Assembly: GCF_001445655.1 (NCBI RefSeq)
Contig: NZ_LNBE01000004.1
Location: forward strand, 62,001-126,000
Direction: 5' to 3'
Origin: Streptomyces roseifaciens
Lineage (GTDB): Bacteria > Actinomycetota > Actinomycetes > Streptomycetales > Streptomycetaceae
DNA: 64,000 nucleotides
Positions 7,242 through 15,466 of this stretch are shown piece after piece. Made by a program: the position numbers and the translations under genes. The notes beneath the pieces are model-generated. The model made no database searches, was not told the DNA's origin, and was given only the letters and a program-made list of their open reading frames with translations. The stretch's first letter is position 1. Every line of letters begins with the position of its first letter.

Positions 7242-8521
7242 AAGTTCTCGTAGCCGCGGTTGATCAGGTCGATGCCGTGGACCCGCGAGGTGCCCTCCGC
7301 GGCCAGGGCCGCGATCAGGTACGAGAAGCCGCCGCGCAGGTCGGGGACGACCATGTCGGAGCCCTGCAGCTTGGTGGGGCCGGAGACGACCGCCGAGTGC
7401 AGGAAGTTGCGCTGGCCGAAGCGGCAGGCGGAACCGCCCAGGCACTCGCGGTACAGCTGGATGTGAGCACCCATCTGGTTCAGCGCCGAGGTGAAACCGA
7501 GGCGCGACTCGTACACCGTCTCGTGGACGATCGACAGGCCCGAGGCCTGCGTCAGGGCCACGACCAGCGGCTGCTGCCAGTCGGTCTGGAAGCCGGGGTG
7601 GACGTCCGTCTCCAGCGCGATGGCGTTGAGCGAGCCGCCCGGGTGCCAGAAGCGGATGCCCTCGTCGTCGATCTCGAAGGCGCCGCCGACCTTGCGGTAG
7701 GTGTTGAGGAAGGTCATCATCGAGCGCTGCTGGGCGCCGCGCACGTAGATGTTGCCGCCGGTGGCCAGCGCCGCGGACGCCCAGGAGGCGGCCTCGAGGC
7801 GGTCGGAGAGCGCGCGGTGGTTGTAGCCGCCGAGCTTGTCGACACCGGTGATCCGGATGGTCCGGTCGGTGTCCATGGCGATGATCGCGCCCATCTTCTG
7901 CAGCACGCAGATGAGGTCCTCGATCTCCGGCTCCACGGCCGCGTTGGACAGCTCGGTGACGCCCTCCGCCAGGACGGCGGTCAGCAGCACCTGCTCGGTC
8001 GCGCCGACCGAGGGGTAGGGCAGCCGGATCTTGCAGCCGCGCAGCCGCTGCGGGGCCTCCAGGTACTGGCCGCCCTCGCGCTTCTCGATGGTCGCGCCGA
8101 ACTGGCGGAGCACCTCGAAGTGGAAGTCGATCGGCCGGCCGCCGATGTCGCAGCCGCCCAGGCCGGGGATGAAGGCGTGGCCGAGGCGGTGCAGCAGCGG
8201 GCCGCACAGCAGGATCGGGATGCGCGAGGAGCCGGCGTGCGCATCGATGTCCGCGACGTTGGCGCTCTCCACGTACGTGGGGTCGAGGACCAGCTCACCG
8301 GGCTCGTCGCCGGGGCGGACGGTCACACCGTGCAGCTGCAGCAGTCCGCGCACGACGCGTACGTCGCGGATGTCGGGGACGTTGCGCAGCCGGCTGGGAC
8401 CGTGCCCGAGCAGCGCGGCGACCATGGCCTTGGGCACGAGGTTCTTCGCGCCGCGGACACGGATCTCGCCCTCGAGCGGGGTACCGCCGTGGACAAGCAG
8501 GACATCGTCAGGGCCGGTCAT
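7178..8521 (-). CDS. murA: UDP-N-acetylglucosamine 1-carboxyvinyltransferase
   Basis: A 447-residue EPT/RTPC-fold enzyme that transfers enolpyruvate from PEP to UDP-GlcNAc, the first committed step of peptidoglycan synthesis. RGAKN near residue 26 supplies the substrate-binding Lys. GGCDIGGRP near residue 124 holds the catalytic Cys, so this is a fosfomycin-sensitive Cys-type MurA, unlike the Asp form of mycobacteria. The length is slightly over the usual ~420. The C-terminal end (ANVEMPGGDTGA) is duplicated downstream. Streptomyces genomes usually carry more than one murA-like gene, and this is the copy next to hupA and yqgE. It is transcribed divergently from yqgE. Confidence 0.9.
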   Translation of the reverse strand: MTGPDDVLLVHGGTPLEGEIRVRGAKNLVPKAMVAALLGHGPSRLRNVPDIRDVRVVRGLLQLHGVTVRPGDEPGELVLDPTYVESANVADIDAHAGSSRIPILLCGPLLHRLGHAFIPGLGGCDIGGRPIDFHFEVLRQFGATIEKREGGQYLEAPQRLRGCKIRLPYPSVGATEQVLLTAVLAEGVTELSNAAVEPEIEDLICVLQKMGAIIAMDTDRTIRITGVDKLGGYNHRALSDRLEAASWASAALATGGNIYVRGAQQRSMMTFLNTYRKVGGAFEIDDEGIRFWHPGGSLNAIALETDVHPGFQTDWQQPLVVALTQASGLSIVHETVYESRLGFTSALNQMGAHIQLYRECLGGSACRFGQRNFLHSAVVSGPTKLQGSDMVVPDLRGGFSYLIAALAAEGTSRVHGIDLINRGYENFMQKLKDLGANVEMPGGDTGA

Positions 8522-8750
8522 GGATCTCGCGTTCCTGGAGTTGGGCAGGGGGCAAGAAGAAAGGGTAATGCGACGAGGGGGCCGCCCTGCATGCCCGAGG
8601 GGGCTCCGGGCACGTCATGGCTTTGCAACAACACGCTCTGTTAATGGAATGGTCGCTACCGGTTATCGGCGGGGCGCCGGGGGCCGCCCCTTTCTTGCCG
8701 GAGTGGGCGTCCGCCCCCCGCGCGGGCCCGAAATGCGGGATCATGTGCCC

Positions 8751-9347
8751 ATGTCCGAGGTGTCCTCGCTCACAGGACGACTGCTTGTCGCGACACCGGC
8801 GCTCGCTGACCCGAATTTCGACCGCGCGGTGGTGCTGCTGCTCGACCACGACGAGGAGGGTTCCCTCGGAGTGATCCTGAACCGCCCGACCCCCGTCGGG
8901 GTGGGCGACATCCTGGAGTCCTGGGCCGCGCTGGCCGGGGAGCCGGGCGTGGTCTTCCAGGGCGGGCCCGTCTCGCTCGACTCGGCGCTGGGCGTGGCCG
9001 TGGTGCCGGGGGAGGGGAACGAGAAGACGGGCGCCTCGGCCGTCGTCGGCGACGGCCCGCTCGGCTGGCGCCGCGTCCACGGCGCGATCGGCCTCGTCGA
9101 CCTGGAGGCCCCGCCGGAGCTGCTCGCGGCCGCCCTCGGCTCGCTGCGGATCTTCGCCGGCTATGCCGGCTGGGGCCCCGGCCAGCTGGAGGACGAGCTG
9201 GTGGAGGGCGCGTGGTACGTGGTGGAGTCCGAGCCGGGCGACGTGTCGTCGCCCGATCCGTCGCAGCTGTGGCGCGCGGTGCTGCGGCGCCAGCGGAACG
9301 AACTGGCGATGGTCGCCACGTATCCGGACGACCCGAGCCTGAACTGA
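8751..9347 (+). CDS. YqgE/AlgH family protein (UPF0301)
   Basis: A 198-residue soluble protein of the YqgE/AlgH family, whose biochemical function is not established. The family signature is clear: SLTGRLLVATPALADPNFDRAVVLL, GVILNRP, FQGGPV and IFAGYAGWGPGQLE. The ATG at 8751 is chosen because family members begin just before SSLTGRLL; an in-frame ATG at 8733 is possible, and the ribosome-binding site is weak. It is divergent from murA across 229 bases and is followed by direct repeats of a GACCCGCCCCCCGCGAGCC unit at about 9358-9400. Confidence 0.85.
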   Translation: MSEVSSLTGRLLVATPALADPNFDRAVVLLLDHDEEGSLGVILNRPTPVGVGDILESWAALAGEPGVVFQGGPVSLDSALGVAVVPGEGNEKTGASAVVGDGPLGWRRVHGAIGLVDLEAPPELLAAALGSLRIFAGYAGWGPGQLEDELVEGAWYVVESEPGDVSSPDPSQLWRAVLRRQRNELAMVATYPDDPSLN

Positions 9348-9415
9348 CACCGAGCGCCCGACCCGCCCCCCGCGAGCCTGACCCGCCCCCCGCGAGCCCG
9401 GACCGACCTGCGCGC

Positions 9416-10273
9416 TCAGCCGGCCGCGTGCATGCGCAGGAGCCGTTCCGCCAGCGGATGCGCGCCCTTCGCCGGCACCGCGAGCCGTACCGGCACCTGT
9501 GGCGCGTTCTTCAGGCGTACGAAGCGCACGCCGGGGTGCGTGTAGCGTTCGGCGGCCGAGCGCGGCGTCACGCCCACCCCGTGACCGGCCGCCACCGACT
9601 CCACCCACTCGTCGAAGTTCCCCGCGGTGCACGCCACCGCCGGACGCTCGCCCTCCGGCCACAGCTCCGGGCGTGTCGTTCCGCTGACGGTGTTCACGAC
9701 CAGCGGCAGCGCGGCCAGCTCCGGCCAGTCCAGGACCCGGCGGCGGGCCAGCGGCGAGGAGCGGGCGACGGCCGCCACGCGGTCCTCGTGGAAGAGGACC
9801 CGGCTGCGCACGCCGGCCGGTTCCGCGCCGCGCAGCACGGCCACGTCCGTCTCGCCCGTGTCGAGGCCGGCGAGGGCCGCGTCACGGCGTACGAGCCGTA
9901 CGCCCGCGCCCGTAGCCGCCTTGAAGTCCTCCACCAGCCGCGCGCACGCCTCCGGCAGCAGCCAGGTGAACCCCAGCCGCAGCACGGTCTCCCGGCAGGG
10001 TGCGCGCAGGGCGTCCTCCAGGCGGGGGAGCAGCGCGCTCAGCTCCTCGTACAGCCGCTGTCCGGCGGGTGTGGGGGCGACGCGGCGCGTCGTGCGCTCC
10101 AGCAGCCGGGAGCCGGTCGCCTCCTCCAGGGACTGCACCGCGCGGGTCAGCGCGGGCTGTCCCATGCCCAGCCGGGCCGCGGCGTAGGTGAAGCTGCGCT
10201 CCTCCACGACGGCGGTGAAGCAGCGCAGTTGGCGCAGGCCGACGTCGGGGACGCCGCCGGAGTGATCATTCAT
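9416..10273 (-). CDS. LysR-family transcriptional regulator
   Basis: A 285-residue LysR-type regulator. The N-terminal winged helix-turn-helix is at about residues 10-70 (LRQLRCFTAVVEERSFTYAA, LGMGQPALTRAVQSLEE, TPAGQRLYEE). A periplasmic-binding-like effector domain follows from about residue 90. The ATG at 10273 is chosen because LysR proteins start just before the first helix; upstream in-frame codons add a non-conserved stretch. It is divergent from an MFS transporter across 136 bases containing an inverted repeat, so it most likely controls that transporter. The pair sits between yqgE and DUF3039, which I remember as neighbours in S. coelicolor, suggesting an inserted module. Confidence 0.85.
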   Translation of the reverse strand: MNDHSGGVPDVGLRQLRCFTAVVEERSFTYAAARLGMGQPALTRAVQSLEEATGSRLLERTTRRVAPTPAGQRLYEELSALLPRLEDALRAPCRETVLRLGFTWLLPEACARLVEDFKAATGAGVRLVRRDAALAGLDTGETDVAVLRGAEPAGVRSRVLFHEDRVAAVARSSPLARRRVLDWPELAALPLVVNTVSGTTRPELWPEGERPAVACTAGNFDEWVESVAAGHGVGVTPRSAAERYTHPGVRFVRLKNAPQVPVRLAVPAKGAHPLAERLLRMHAAG

Positions 10274-10353
10274 GCGGCCCCAGCATAAATAGGCCCCACG
10301 AGGCATTTCCCCGCGCCCGCGCCGGCTGCCTAGCGTCCCGCCGTCACATGGAT

Positions 10354-10388
10354 GCGTCCGATGCCGTCCCTCACACGCCATCGGACGC
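10354..10388. promoter_or_regulatory. Inverted repeat in the LysR/MFS divergent promoter
   Basis: GCGTCCGATG (10354-10363) and CATCGGACGC (10379-10388) are perfect 10-bp arms separated by 15 bases, placed just before the MFS start. It could be the LysR operator or a 5'-UTR hairpin. The arm spacing is wider than a classic T-N11-A LysR box. Confidence 0.45.
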
Positions 10389-10409
10389 AGGAACGACGGG
10401 AGACACGCC

Positions 10410-11684
10410 GTGCGCAAGATCCTGCTGCTGGCCCTGGGGTCCTTCACCCTGGGCCTCGACGCCTACGTCATGGCCGGGCTGCTGCCCGCCATCGCCGACG
10501 ACACCGGGACGGACGTGGCCCTCGCCGGGCAGCTGGTGACCGCCTTCACCCTCGCCTACGCCGTGTCCGCGCCGCTCTTCGCGAGCCTGCTCTCCGGCCG
10601 CCGGCCCCGCGCCGCCCTGATCGCGGCCCTCGCGGTCTTCACCATCGCGAACGGCCTCACCGCGCTCGCGCCGGGCTTCGGGTTCCTGATCGCCGCCCGG
10701 GTGGCCGCCGGGGCCGGGGCGGGGCTGTACTCGGCGCTGTCCACGGCGGCCGCCTCCTCGCTGGTGCCGGCGGAGCGGCGCGGCCGGGCGCTCGCCCTCG
10801 TCATGGGCGGGATGAGCGCGGGCACGGTGCTGGGCGTGCCGCTCGGCGTCCTGCTCGCCGAGCACACCGGCTGGCGGGCCACGCTGTGGCTGGTCACCGC
10901 GCTGGGCGCGGCCGCCCTCGCGGGCCTCGCGGCGCTGCTGCCGCCGCTGCCCGCACCGCCCGTCGCCGTGGCCGCCCGGGAGCGGCTCGCGGCCCTCGCG
11001 GACCGGGCCGTCGCGCCCGTCGTCGCGGTCTCCTTCCTCGCGGCCGTCGCCAGCCTGGGTCTCTACACCTACCTCGCGCCGGTCATGGAGTCGGCCGGCG
11101 GCGGGCACGGCGTCACCCCGTACCTGTGGGCCTGGGGCGTGGGCGGCGTCCTCGGCAGCCTCGCCGCGGGGCCGCTCGTCGACGGGGGCGCCCGGCCGCG
11201 GGCGCTGGCCGGGGTGGTGCTGGCGGGGATCGCCGTCGCCCAGGCGGCGCTGCCCCTCCTCGCGCCCGTCCCGCTCGCCGCCGGGCTCGCGCTCGTGCTG
11301 TGGGGCGCGGCCGGCTGGGCGCTGCAGGTGCCCCAGCAGCACCGGCTGCTCACGCTGCGGCCCGGCCGCGGCACCGTGGTCCTGGCCCTGAACAACTCCG
11401 CCCTCTACCTGGGCAGCGCGGTCGGCTCCGCGCTCGGCGGGCTCGCGCTCTCCGCGGGCCTGCGGCCGTCCGCCCTGCCGTGGGCCGCCGCGGCCGCCGC
11501 CGGGGCCGGTCTGCTGCTCCACGCCCTCGCGGGGGCCCGTTCCGGCGGGGGCGCGAGCGGGCGCGTGAGCGGGGGTACGACCGGAGGTGCGGCCGGGGGT
11601 GCGACCCGGGCGGGAAACGAGCGGACCGGGGATCGGTCCCCGGCGGTGTCCCCCAGTACCCTTGGAGACCATGAGCACTCTTGA
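10410..11684 (+). CDS. MFS transporter (DHA1-type drug efflux family)
   Basis: A 424-residue major facilitator with about 12 hydrophobic segments between residues 1 and 385. The conserved loop-2/TM region (TAFTLAYAVSAPLFASLLSGRRPR) and the antiporter-like motif C (MGGMSAGTVLGVPLGVLLAE) suggest proton-coupled efflux, close to AraJ/Cmx-like exporters. The last ~40 residues are a Gly/Ser/Thr-rich tail without membrane character (SGGGASGRVSGGTTGG). Its stop overlaps the DUF3039 start by 14 bases, which is odd for unrelated functions and may reflect where the module inserted. The substrate is unknown; the divergent LysR gene is its likely regulator. Confidence 0.8.
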   Translation: MRKILLLALGSFTLGLDAYVMAGLLPAIADDTGTDVALAGQLVTAFTLAYAVSAPLFASLLSGRRPRAALIAALAVFTIANGLTALAPGFGFLIAARVAAGAGAGLYSALSTAAASSLVPAERRGRALALVMGGMSAGTVLGVPLGVLLAEHTGWRATLWLVTALGAAALAGLAALLPPLPAPPVAVAARERLAALADRAVAPVVAVSFLAAVASLGLYTYLAPVMESAGGGHGVTPYLWAWGVGGVLGSLAAGPLVDGGARPRALAGVVLAGIAVAQAALPLLAPVPLAAGLALVLWGAAGWALQVPQQHRLLTLRPGRGTVVLALNNSALYLGSAVGSALGGLALSAGLRPSALPWAAAAAAGAGLLLHALAGARSGGGASGRVSGGTTGGAAGGATRAGNERTGDRSPAVSPSTLGDHEHS

Positions 11685-11964
11685 GCCCGAGCGCGGGGCA
11701 GGGACCGGCACCCTCGTAGAGCCGACGCCGCAGGTGTCGCACGGCGACGGCGACCACGAGCGCTACGCCCATTACGTCCAGAAGGACAAGATCATGGAGA
11801 GCGCGCTCTCCGGTTCCCCGGTCGTCGCCCTCTGCGGCAAGGTCTGGGTCCCGGGTCGCGACCCGAAGAAGTACCCGGTCTGTCCGATGTGCAAGGAGAT
11901 CTTCGACGGCATGGGCGCCGGCGGGGACAAGGACAAGGGCGGCAAGGGCGGCGACAAGAAGTAG
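11671..11964 (+). CDS. DUF3039 family protein
   Basis: A 97-residue actinobacterial protein of unknown function (DUF3039). The conserved core is HYVQKDKIMESALSG, followed by ALCGKVWVPGRDP and CPMCKEIFD. The three cysteines with CPMC suggest a small zinc-binding site. The C-terminus is a Gly/Lys tail (GGDKDKGGKGGDKK). The ATG lies inside the 3' end of the MFS gene in another frame. It is followed by a 16-bp terminator. The family is conserved across actinobacteria, so it is a housekeeping component here rather than part of the MFS module. Confidence 0.85.
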   Translation: MSTLEPERGAGTGTLVEPTPQVSHGDGDHERYAHYVQKDKIMESALSGSPVVALCGKVWVPGRDPKKYPVCPMCKEIFDGMGAGGDKDKGGKGGDKK

Positions 11965-12012
11965 GGCCCGGCTCCCCACCGCCGGCAGCACCGGCACCAC
12001 CGTATCTTTCCC

Positions 12013-12048
12013 GGCCCCCGGGACGCGCTGAGGCGCGTCCCGGGGGCC
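12013..12048 (+). terminator. Terminator after DUF3039
   Basis: GGCCCCCGGGACGCGC pairs perfectly with GCGCGTCCCGGGGGCC (16 bp) around TGAG, 48 bases after the DUF3039 stop. Confidence 0.85.
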
Positions 12049-12194
12049 GTGTGCGTTTGCGGGCGGGGGCGCGTGTGTCCGTGCCCGGGGGTGTGAGGGG
12101 CCCGCCCGGAGAGCGTGAGCGTCCCGCCCGGAGCGCCATGAGCCTTCCGCCCCGGGGCCGTGCGCGTTGCGCAGGGTGCTTTTGCGGATCACGG

Positions 12195-12210
12195 AGTGGT
12201 GGAGACCTCT
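12195..12210. promoter_or_regulatory. DasR-responsive element (dre) candidate
   Basis: AGTGGTGGAGACCTCT matches 13 of 16 positions of the DasR consensus (A-G/C-TGGTCTAGACCA-C/G-T, from memory), keeping TGGT and AGACC. It lies about 95 bases before the sugar-binding lipoprotein gene. DasR is the GntR-type GlcNAc-responsive repressor of amino-sugar genes, so the site agrees with the GH20 hexosaminidase in the operon. Confidence 0.5.
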
Positions 12211-12303
12211 TGTCCGGGCCATGGCACGCCTCTACTCTCCTGCCAGTTGTGCTGAGCGAAACGCCCATTGCGTATGTTGCAACGCCACACGGGAGGGGAC
12301 CCC

Positions 12304-13608
12304 ATGACGCCGTCCGGCCGTCGCTCGTCCGCCCGGGCGGCCCTGGCAGCGGCCGCCCTCTTCCTGACCGCCTGCGCCCCCTCGACCTCCGTCGGCGGCG
12401 CCCGCGGCGACGACAGCACGGGACGGCTGCGCGTCTGGCTCTTCCGGGAGGTCGACAACAAACCCAAGGCCGCCGTCGTCGACAAGGCCGTCGCCGACTT
12501 CGCCCGGGAACACCGCGGCGTCTCCGTCGACGTCACCTACATCCCCGTCGAGACGCGCGCCCAGCGGATCAAGGCCGCCTTCAACGACCCCGCGAGCGCC
12601 CCCGACGTCATCGAGTACGGCAACACCGACACCGCCGGCTACGTGCGCGACGGCGGACTGGCCGACGTGACCGCCGACTTCGCCGCCTGGCCCGAGGCCA
12701 AGGACACCGACCCCGCCGCCCGCCGCTCGGTGACCGTGGACGGCAAGGTCTACGGCGCACCGCTCTTCGTCGGCGTGCGCGCCCTCTACTACCGCACCGA
12801 CGTCTTCCGCGAGCTCGGCCTCCGGCCGCCGCGCAGCCAGGCGGAGCTCGCGGAGACCGCGCGCCGCGTCCACCGGGAGCGGCCCGGGATGTACGGGCTC
12901 GTGGTCGGCGGCGCGTACACGTACGGGGCCCTGCCCTTCCTGTGGGCCAACGGCGGCGCGCTCGCGCAGCAGAAGGGCCGGAAGTACACCGCCGCGATCG
13001 ACCGCGAGGACGCGAAGAAGGGCATCGCCGCGTACACCGGCCTGTTCGGCGACCACAACTGCCCGCCCGCCAAGTGCGCGCAGATGGGCGGGAACGCCAC
13101 CGTCGAGGCCTTCGCATCGGGCAAGGCGGCCATGGCCATCGGCGGCGACTTCAGCCACCGGGCCGTCGAGAACGGCAAGGCCCGAGGCAAGTACGCGGTC
13201 GTCCCGCTGCCGGGCGCCGAAGAGGGCAGCATCGCCCCCGCATTCGCGGGCGGGAACAACATCGGTGTCCTCAAGGGCAGTTCCCACCGCACGCTCGCCG
13301 TCGCCCTGATGCGGACCCTCACCGGCAAGCGCACCCAGTCCGAGCTCTTCGACGCCATGGGCTTCCTGCCCACCTACACGGACGTGCGCCGGGAAGCGGC
13401 CCGCAGACAGCCCTTCGTCGAACCCTTCGTGAAGACGCTCACGGCGGGCGCCGCCTTCGTGCCCGTGACCCCCGCCTGGGCCGCCATCGACGCCGGGCAG
13501 GTCCTGCCGACGATGCTCCAGGAGATCGTGAGCGGCCGCAGGAGCGTGGACGCGGCCGCCTCGGCCGCCGCGCGGAAGATGAACGCCGCCTTCAGGGCGG
13601 CGGGCTGA
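12304..13608 (+). CDS. Sugar ABC transporter solute-binding lipoprotein
   Basis: A 434-residue extracellular solute-binding protein of the carbohydrate-uptake family (SBP_bac_1/MalE-like). The signal peptide ends in the lipobox LTAC near residue 24, so the mature protein is anchored to the outer face of the membrane by lipidated Cys. Typical family segments are visible (APDVIEYGNTDTAGYV, VDGKVYGAPLFVGVRALYYRTD, GKAAMAIGGDFS). The ATG at 12304 follows GGGAGGGG. It heads a four-gene operon with two permeases and a GH20 hexosaminidase but no ATPase gene. In Streptomyces a shared ATPase such as MsiK usually energises these importers. The likely ligand is an N-acetylglucosamine-containing oligosaccharide, inferred from the neighbour and the dre box. 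Confidence 0.88.
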   Translation: MTPSGRRSSARAALAAAALFLTACAPSTSVGGARGDDSTGRLRVWLFREVDNKPKAAVVDKAVADFAREHRGVSVDVTYIPVETRAQRIKAAFNDPASAPDVIEYGNTDTAGYVRDGGLADVTADFAAWPEAKDTDPAARRSVTVDGKVYGAPLFVGVRALYYRTDVFRELGLRPPRSQAELAETARRVHRERPGMYGLVVGGAYTYGALPFLWANGGALAQQKGRKYTAAIDREDAKKGIAAYTGLFGDHNCPPAKCAQMGGNATVEAFASGKAAMAIGGDFSHRAVENGKARGKYAVVPLPGAEEGSIAPAFAGGNNIGVLKGSSHRTLAVALMRTLTGKRTQSELFDAMGFLPTYTDVRREAARRQPFVEPFVKTLTAGAAFVPVTPAWAAIDAGQVLPTMLQEIVSGRRSVDAAASAAARKMNAAFRAAG

Positions 13609-13635
13609 GTGATGGGTACCCGGAGCGGAGCAGTG

Positions 13636-14583
13636 ATGCGAACCCGCGGCAAAGCGGTGCGTACCCGGGCCGGAGCAGCAGCGGCGCGCCCCCGCAGCAG
13701 GTGGACGCCCTGGCTCTACCTCGCCCCCGCCCTCGTCCTCATCGGCGGACTGCTGGTCTACCCCGTCTACGAGCTCGGCCTCATCTCCTTCCTGGAGTAC
13801 ACGCAGGCCCAGGTCAGCGGCGGCCGGCCCACCTCCTTCCAGGGCTTCGGCAACTACGCGGCCCTCTTCGGCGACGCCCAGTTCCGGGAGGTGCTCGTCA
13901 CGACGGTCGTCTTCGCGGCCGCGTGCGTGCTCTCCACCCTTGCCGTCGGCTGCGCGCTCGCCGTGCTCCTCACCCGCGTGCGCGCCCTGCCCCGCCTCGC
14001 CCTGATGGCCGCCGCGCTCGGCGCGTGGGCCACGCCAGCCGTCACCGGCTCGACGGTCTGGCTCTTCCTCTTCGACCCCGACTTCGGGCCCGTCGACAAG
14101 GCGCTCGCGTGGCTCGGCCTGTCCGGCTTCGAGGGCTACGCGTGGACGTACGACCGCTACAGCGCCTTCGCGCTCGTCCTCCTCGAAGTCGTCTGGTGCT
14201 CGTTCCCCTTCGTCATGGTGACCGTCTACGCGGGCATCCGGGCCATTCCCCGCGAGGTCCTGGAGGCGGCCGCCCTGGACGGCGCCTCGCAGTGGCGCGT
14301 CTGGCGCGGGGTCATGGCACCGATGCTCCGGCCGATCCTCGTCGTCGTCACCATCCAGTCGGTCATCTGGGACTTCAAGGTCTTCACCCAGATCTACGTG
14401 ATGACCAACGGCGGCGGGGTCGCCGGACAGAACCTGACCCTGAACGTCTACGCCTACCAGAAGGCGTTCGCCTCCTCGCAGTACAGCCTCGGCTCGGCCA
14501 TCGGAGTCGTCATGCTGCTGATCCTGCTCGCCGTCACGCTCGGATACCTGCGGCTGCTCAGGCGCCAGGGGGAGGAGATATGA
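13636..14583 (+). CDS. Sugar ABC transporter permease (MalF-type)
   Basis: An inner-membrane permease of about 315 residues, with six predicted membrane segments after a basic head. The cytoplasmic EAA loop that docks the ATPase is clear (EVLEAAALDGASQWRVWRGVMAPML). The start is ambiguous: GTG 13609 touches the previous stop but lacks a ribosome-binding site, whereas GTG 13633 / ATG 13636 follow GGAGCGGAGC, so 13636 is preferred. Its last base pairs overlap the next permease as ATGA. It forms the import channel together with the next gene. Confidence 0.85.
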   Translation: MRTRGKAVRTRAGAAAARPRSRWTPWLYLAPALVLIGGLLVYPVYELGLISFLEYTQAQVSGGRPTSFQGFGNYAALFGDAQFREVLVTTVVFAAACVLSTLAVGCALAVLLTRVRALPRLALMAAALGAWATPAVTGSTVWLFLFDPDFGPVDKALAWLGLSGFEGYAWTYDRYSAFALVLLEVVWCSFPFVMVTVYAGIRAIPREVLEAAALDGASQWRVWRGVMAPMLRPILVVVTIQSVIWDFKVFTQIYVMTNGGGVAGQNLTLNVYAYQKAFASSQYSLGSAIGVVMLLILLAVTLGYLRLLRRQGEEI

Positions 14584-15461
14584 GCTTTCCTCGTTTCGCC
14601 GGCGTCCGCTTCCCCCGCGTCCGCCGCCCGTGGCGCCTCGCCGCCGAGGCCGCCGCCCTGCTGACCGCCGTCGTGGTGGCCTTCCCGCTCTACTGGATGG
14701 TCCTGTCCGCGGTGAAACCGGCGGGCGAAGTGCAGTCGGAACACCCCCGCCCCTGGACGTCGGAGCCTTCCCTGGACGCCTTCCGCCGCGTCTTCGGCCA
14801 GCAGGACTTCGCGCGCTACTTCCTCAACAGCCTGCTCGTCGCGGGCACCGTCGTCGTGGTCTCCGCGGTCGTCGCCTTCCTCGCCGCGACCGCCGTCACC
14901 CGGTTCCGCTTCCGGTTCCGGACGACGCTGCTCGTCATGTTCCTCGTCGCCCAGATGGTGCCGGTCGAGGCCCTCACCATCCCGCTGTTCTTCCTCCTGC
15001 GCGACGCGGGGCAGACCGTCCCGGGCATCGGCCTCAACACCCTCGGGTCGCTGATCCTGCCCCACATCGCCTTCTCGCTGCCCTTCGCGATCTGGATGCT
15101 GCGCGGATTCGTCCGGGCCGTGCCGGAGGCGCTGGAGGAGGCGGCCTACCTCGACGGCGCGAGCCGTGCCCGCTTCCTGTGGCAGATCCTCTTCCCCTTG
15201 GTCTTCCCCGGGCTCGTCGCGACGAGCGTCTTCTCCTTCATCTCGACGTGGAACGACTTCCTCTTCGCGAAGTCCTTCATCGTCAGCGCCACGGAGAACT
15301 CCACCCTGCCGATGGCGCTCCTCGTCTTCTTCAAGGACGAGGGCAACGACTGGGGCGGCATCATGGCGGCGTCGACCGTCATGACCGTCCCGGTACTCGT
15401 CTTCTTCGTACTCGTACAGCGGAGGCTCGTGTCGGGCCTCGGCGGAGCGGTGAAGGACTGA
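14580..15461 (+). CDS. Sugar ABC transporter permease (MalG-type)
   Basis: A 293-residue second permease with six membrane segments. The EAA motif is present (EALEEAAYLDGASRARFLWQILFPLV), and the C-terminal segment FISTWNDFLFAKSFI is characteristic of MalG-like subunits. It begins inside the stop of the upstream permease (ATGA) and ends five bases before the GH20 start, so the three are co-transcribed. It should form a heterodimer with the previous permease and use an ATPase encoded elsewhere. Confidence 0.88.
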   Translation: MSFPRFAGVRFPRVRRPWRLAAEAAALLTAVVVAFPLYWMVLSAVKPAGEVQSEHPRPWTSEPSLDAFRRVFGQQDFARYFLNSLLVAGTVVVVSAVVAFLAATAVTRFRFRFRTTLLVMFLVAQMVPVEALTIPLFFLLRDAGQTVPGIGLNTLGSLILPHIAFSLPFAIWMLRGFVRAVPEALEEAAYLDGASRARFLWQILFPLVFPGLVATSVFSFISTWNDFLFAKSFIVSATENSTLPMALLVFFKDEGNDWGGIMAASTVMTVPVLVFFVLVQRRLVSGLGGAVKD

Positions 15462-15466
15462 ATCCC

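Larger units (their letters stand above)
11965..12303. other. Intergenic region: terminator and sugar-operon promoter
   Basis: The first 85 bases hold the DUF3039 terminator. The rest has no gene and carries a DasR-like palindrome at 12195-12210 and the promoter of the sugar importer operon. An 8-bp palindrome GTTGCAAC lies at about 12276-12283, just before the GGGAGGGG ribosome-binding site. Confidence 0.6.
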
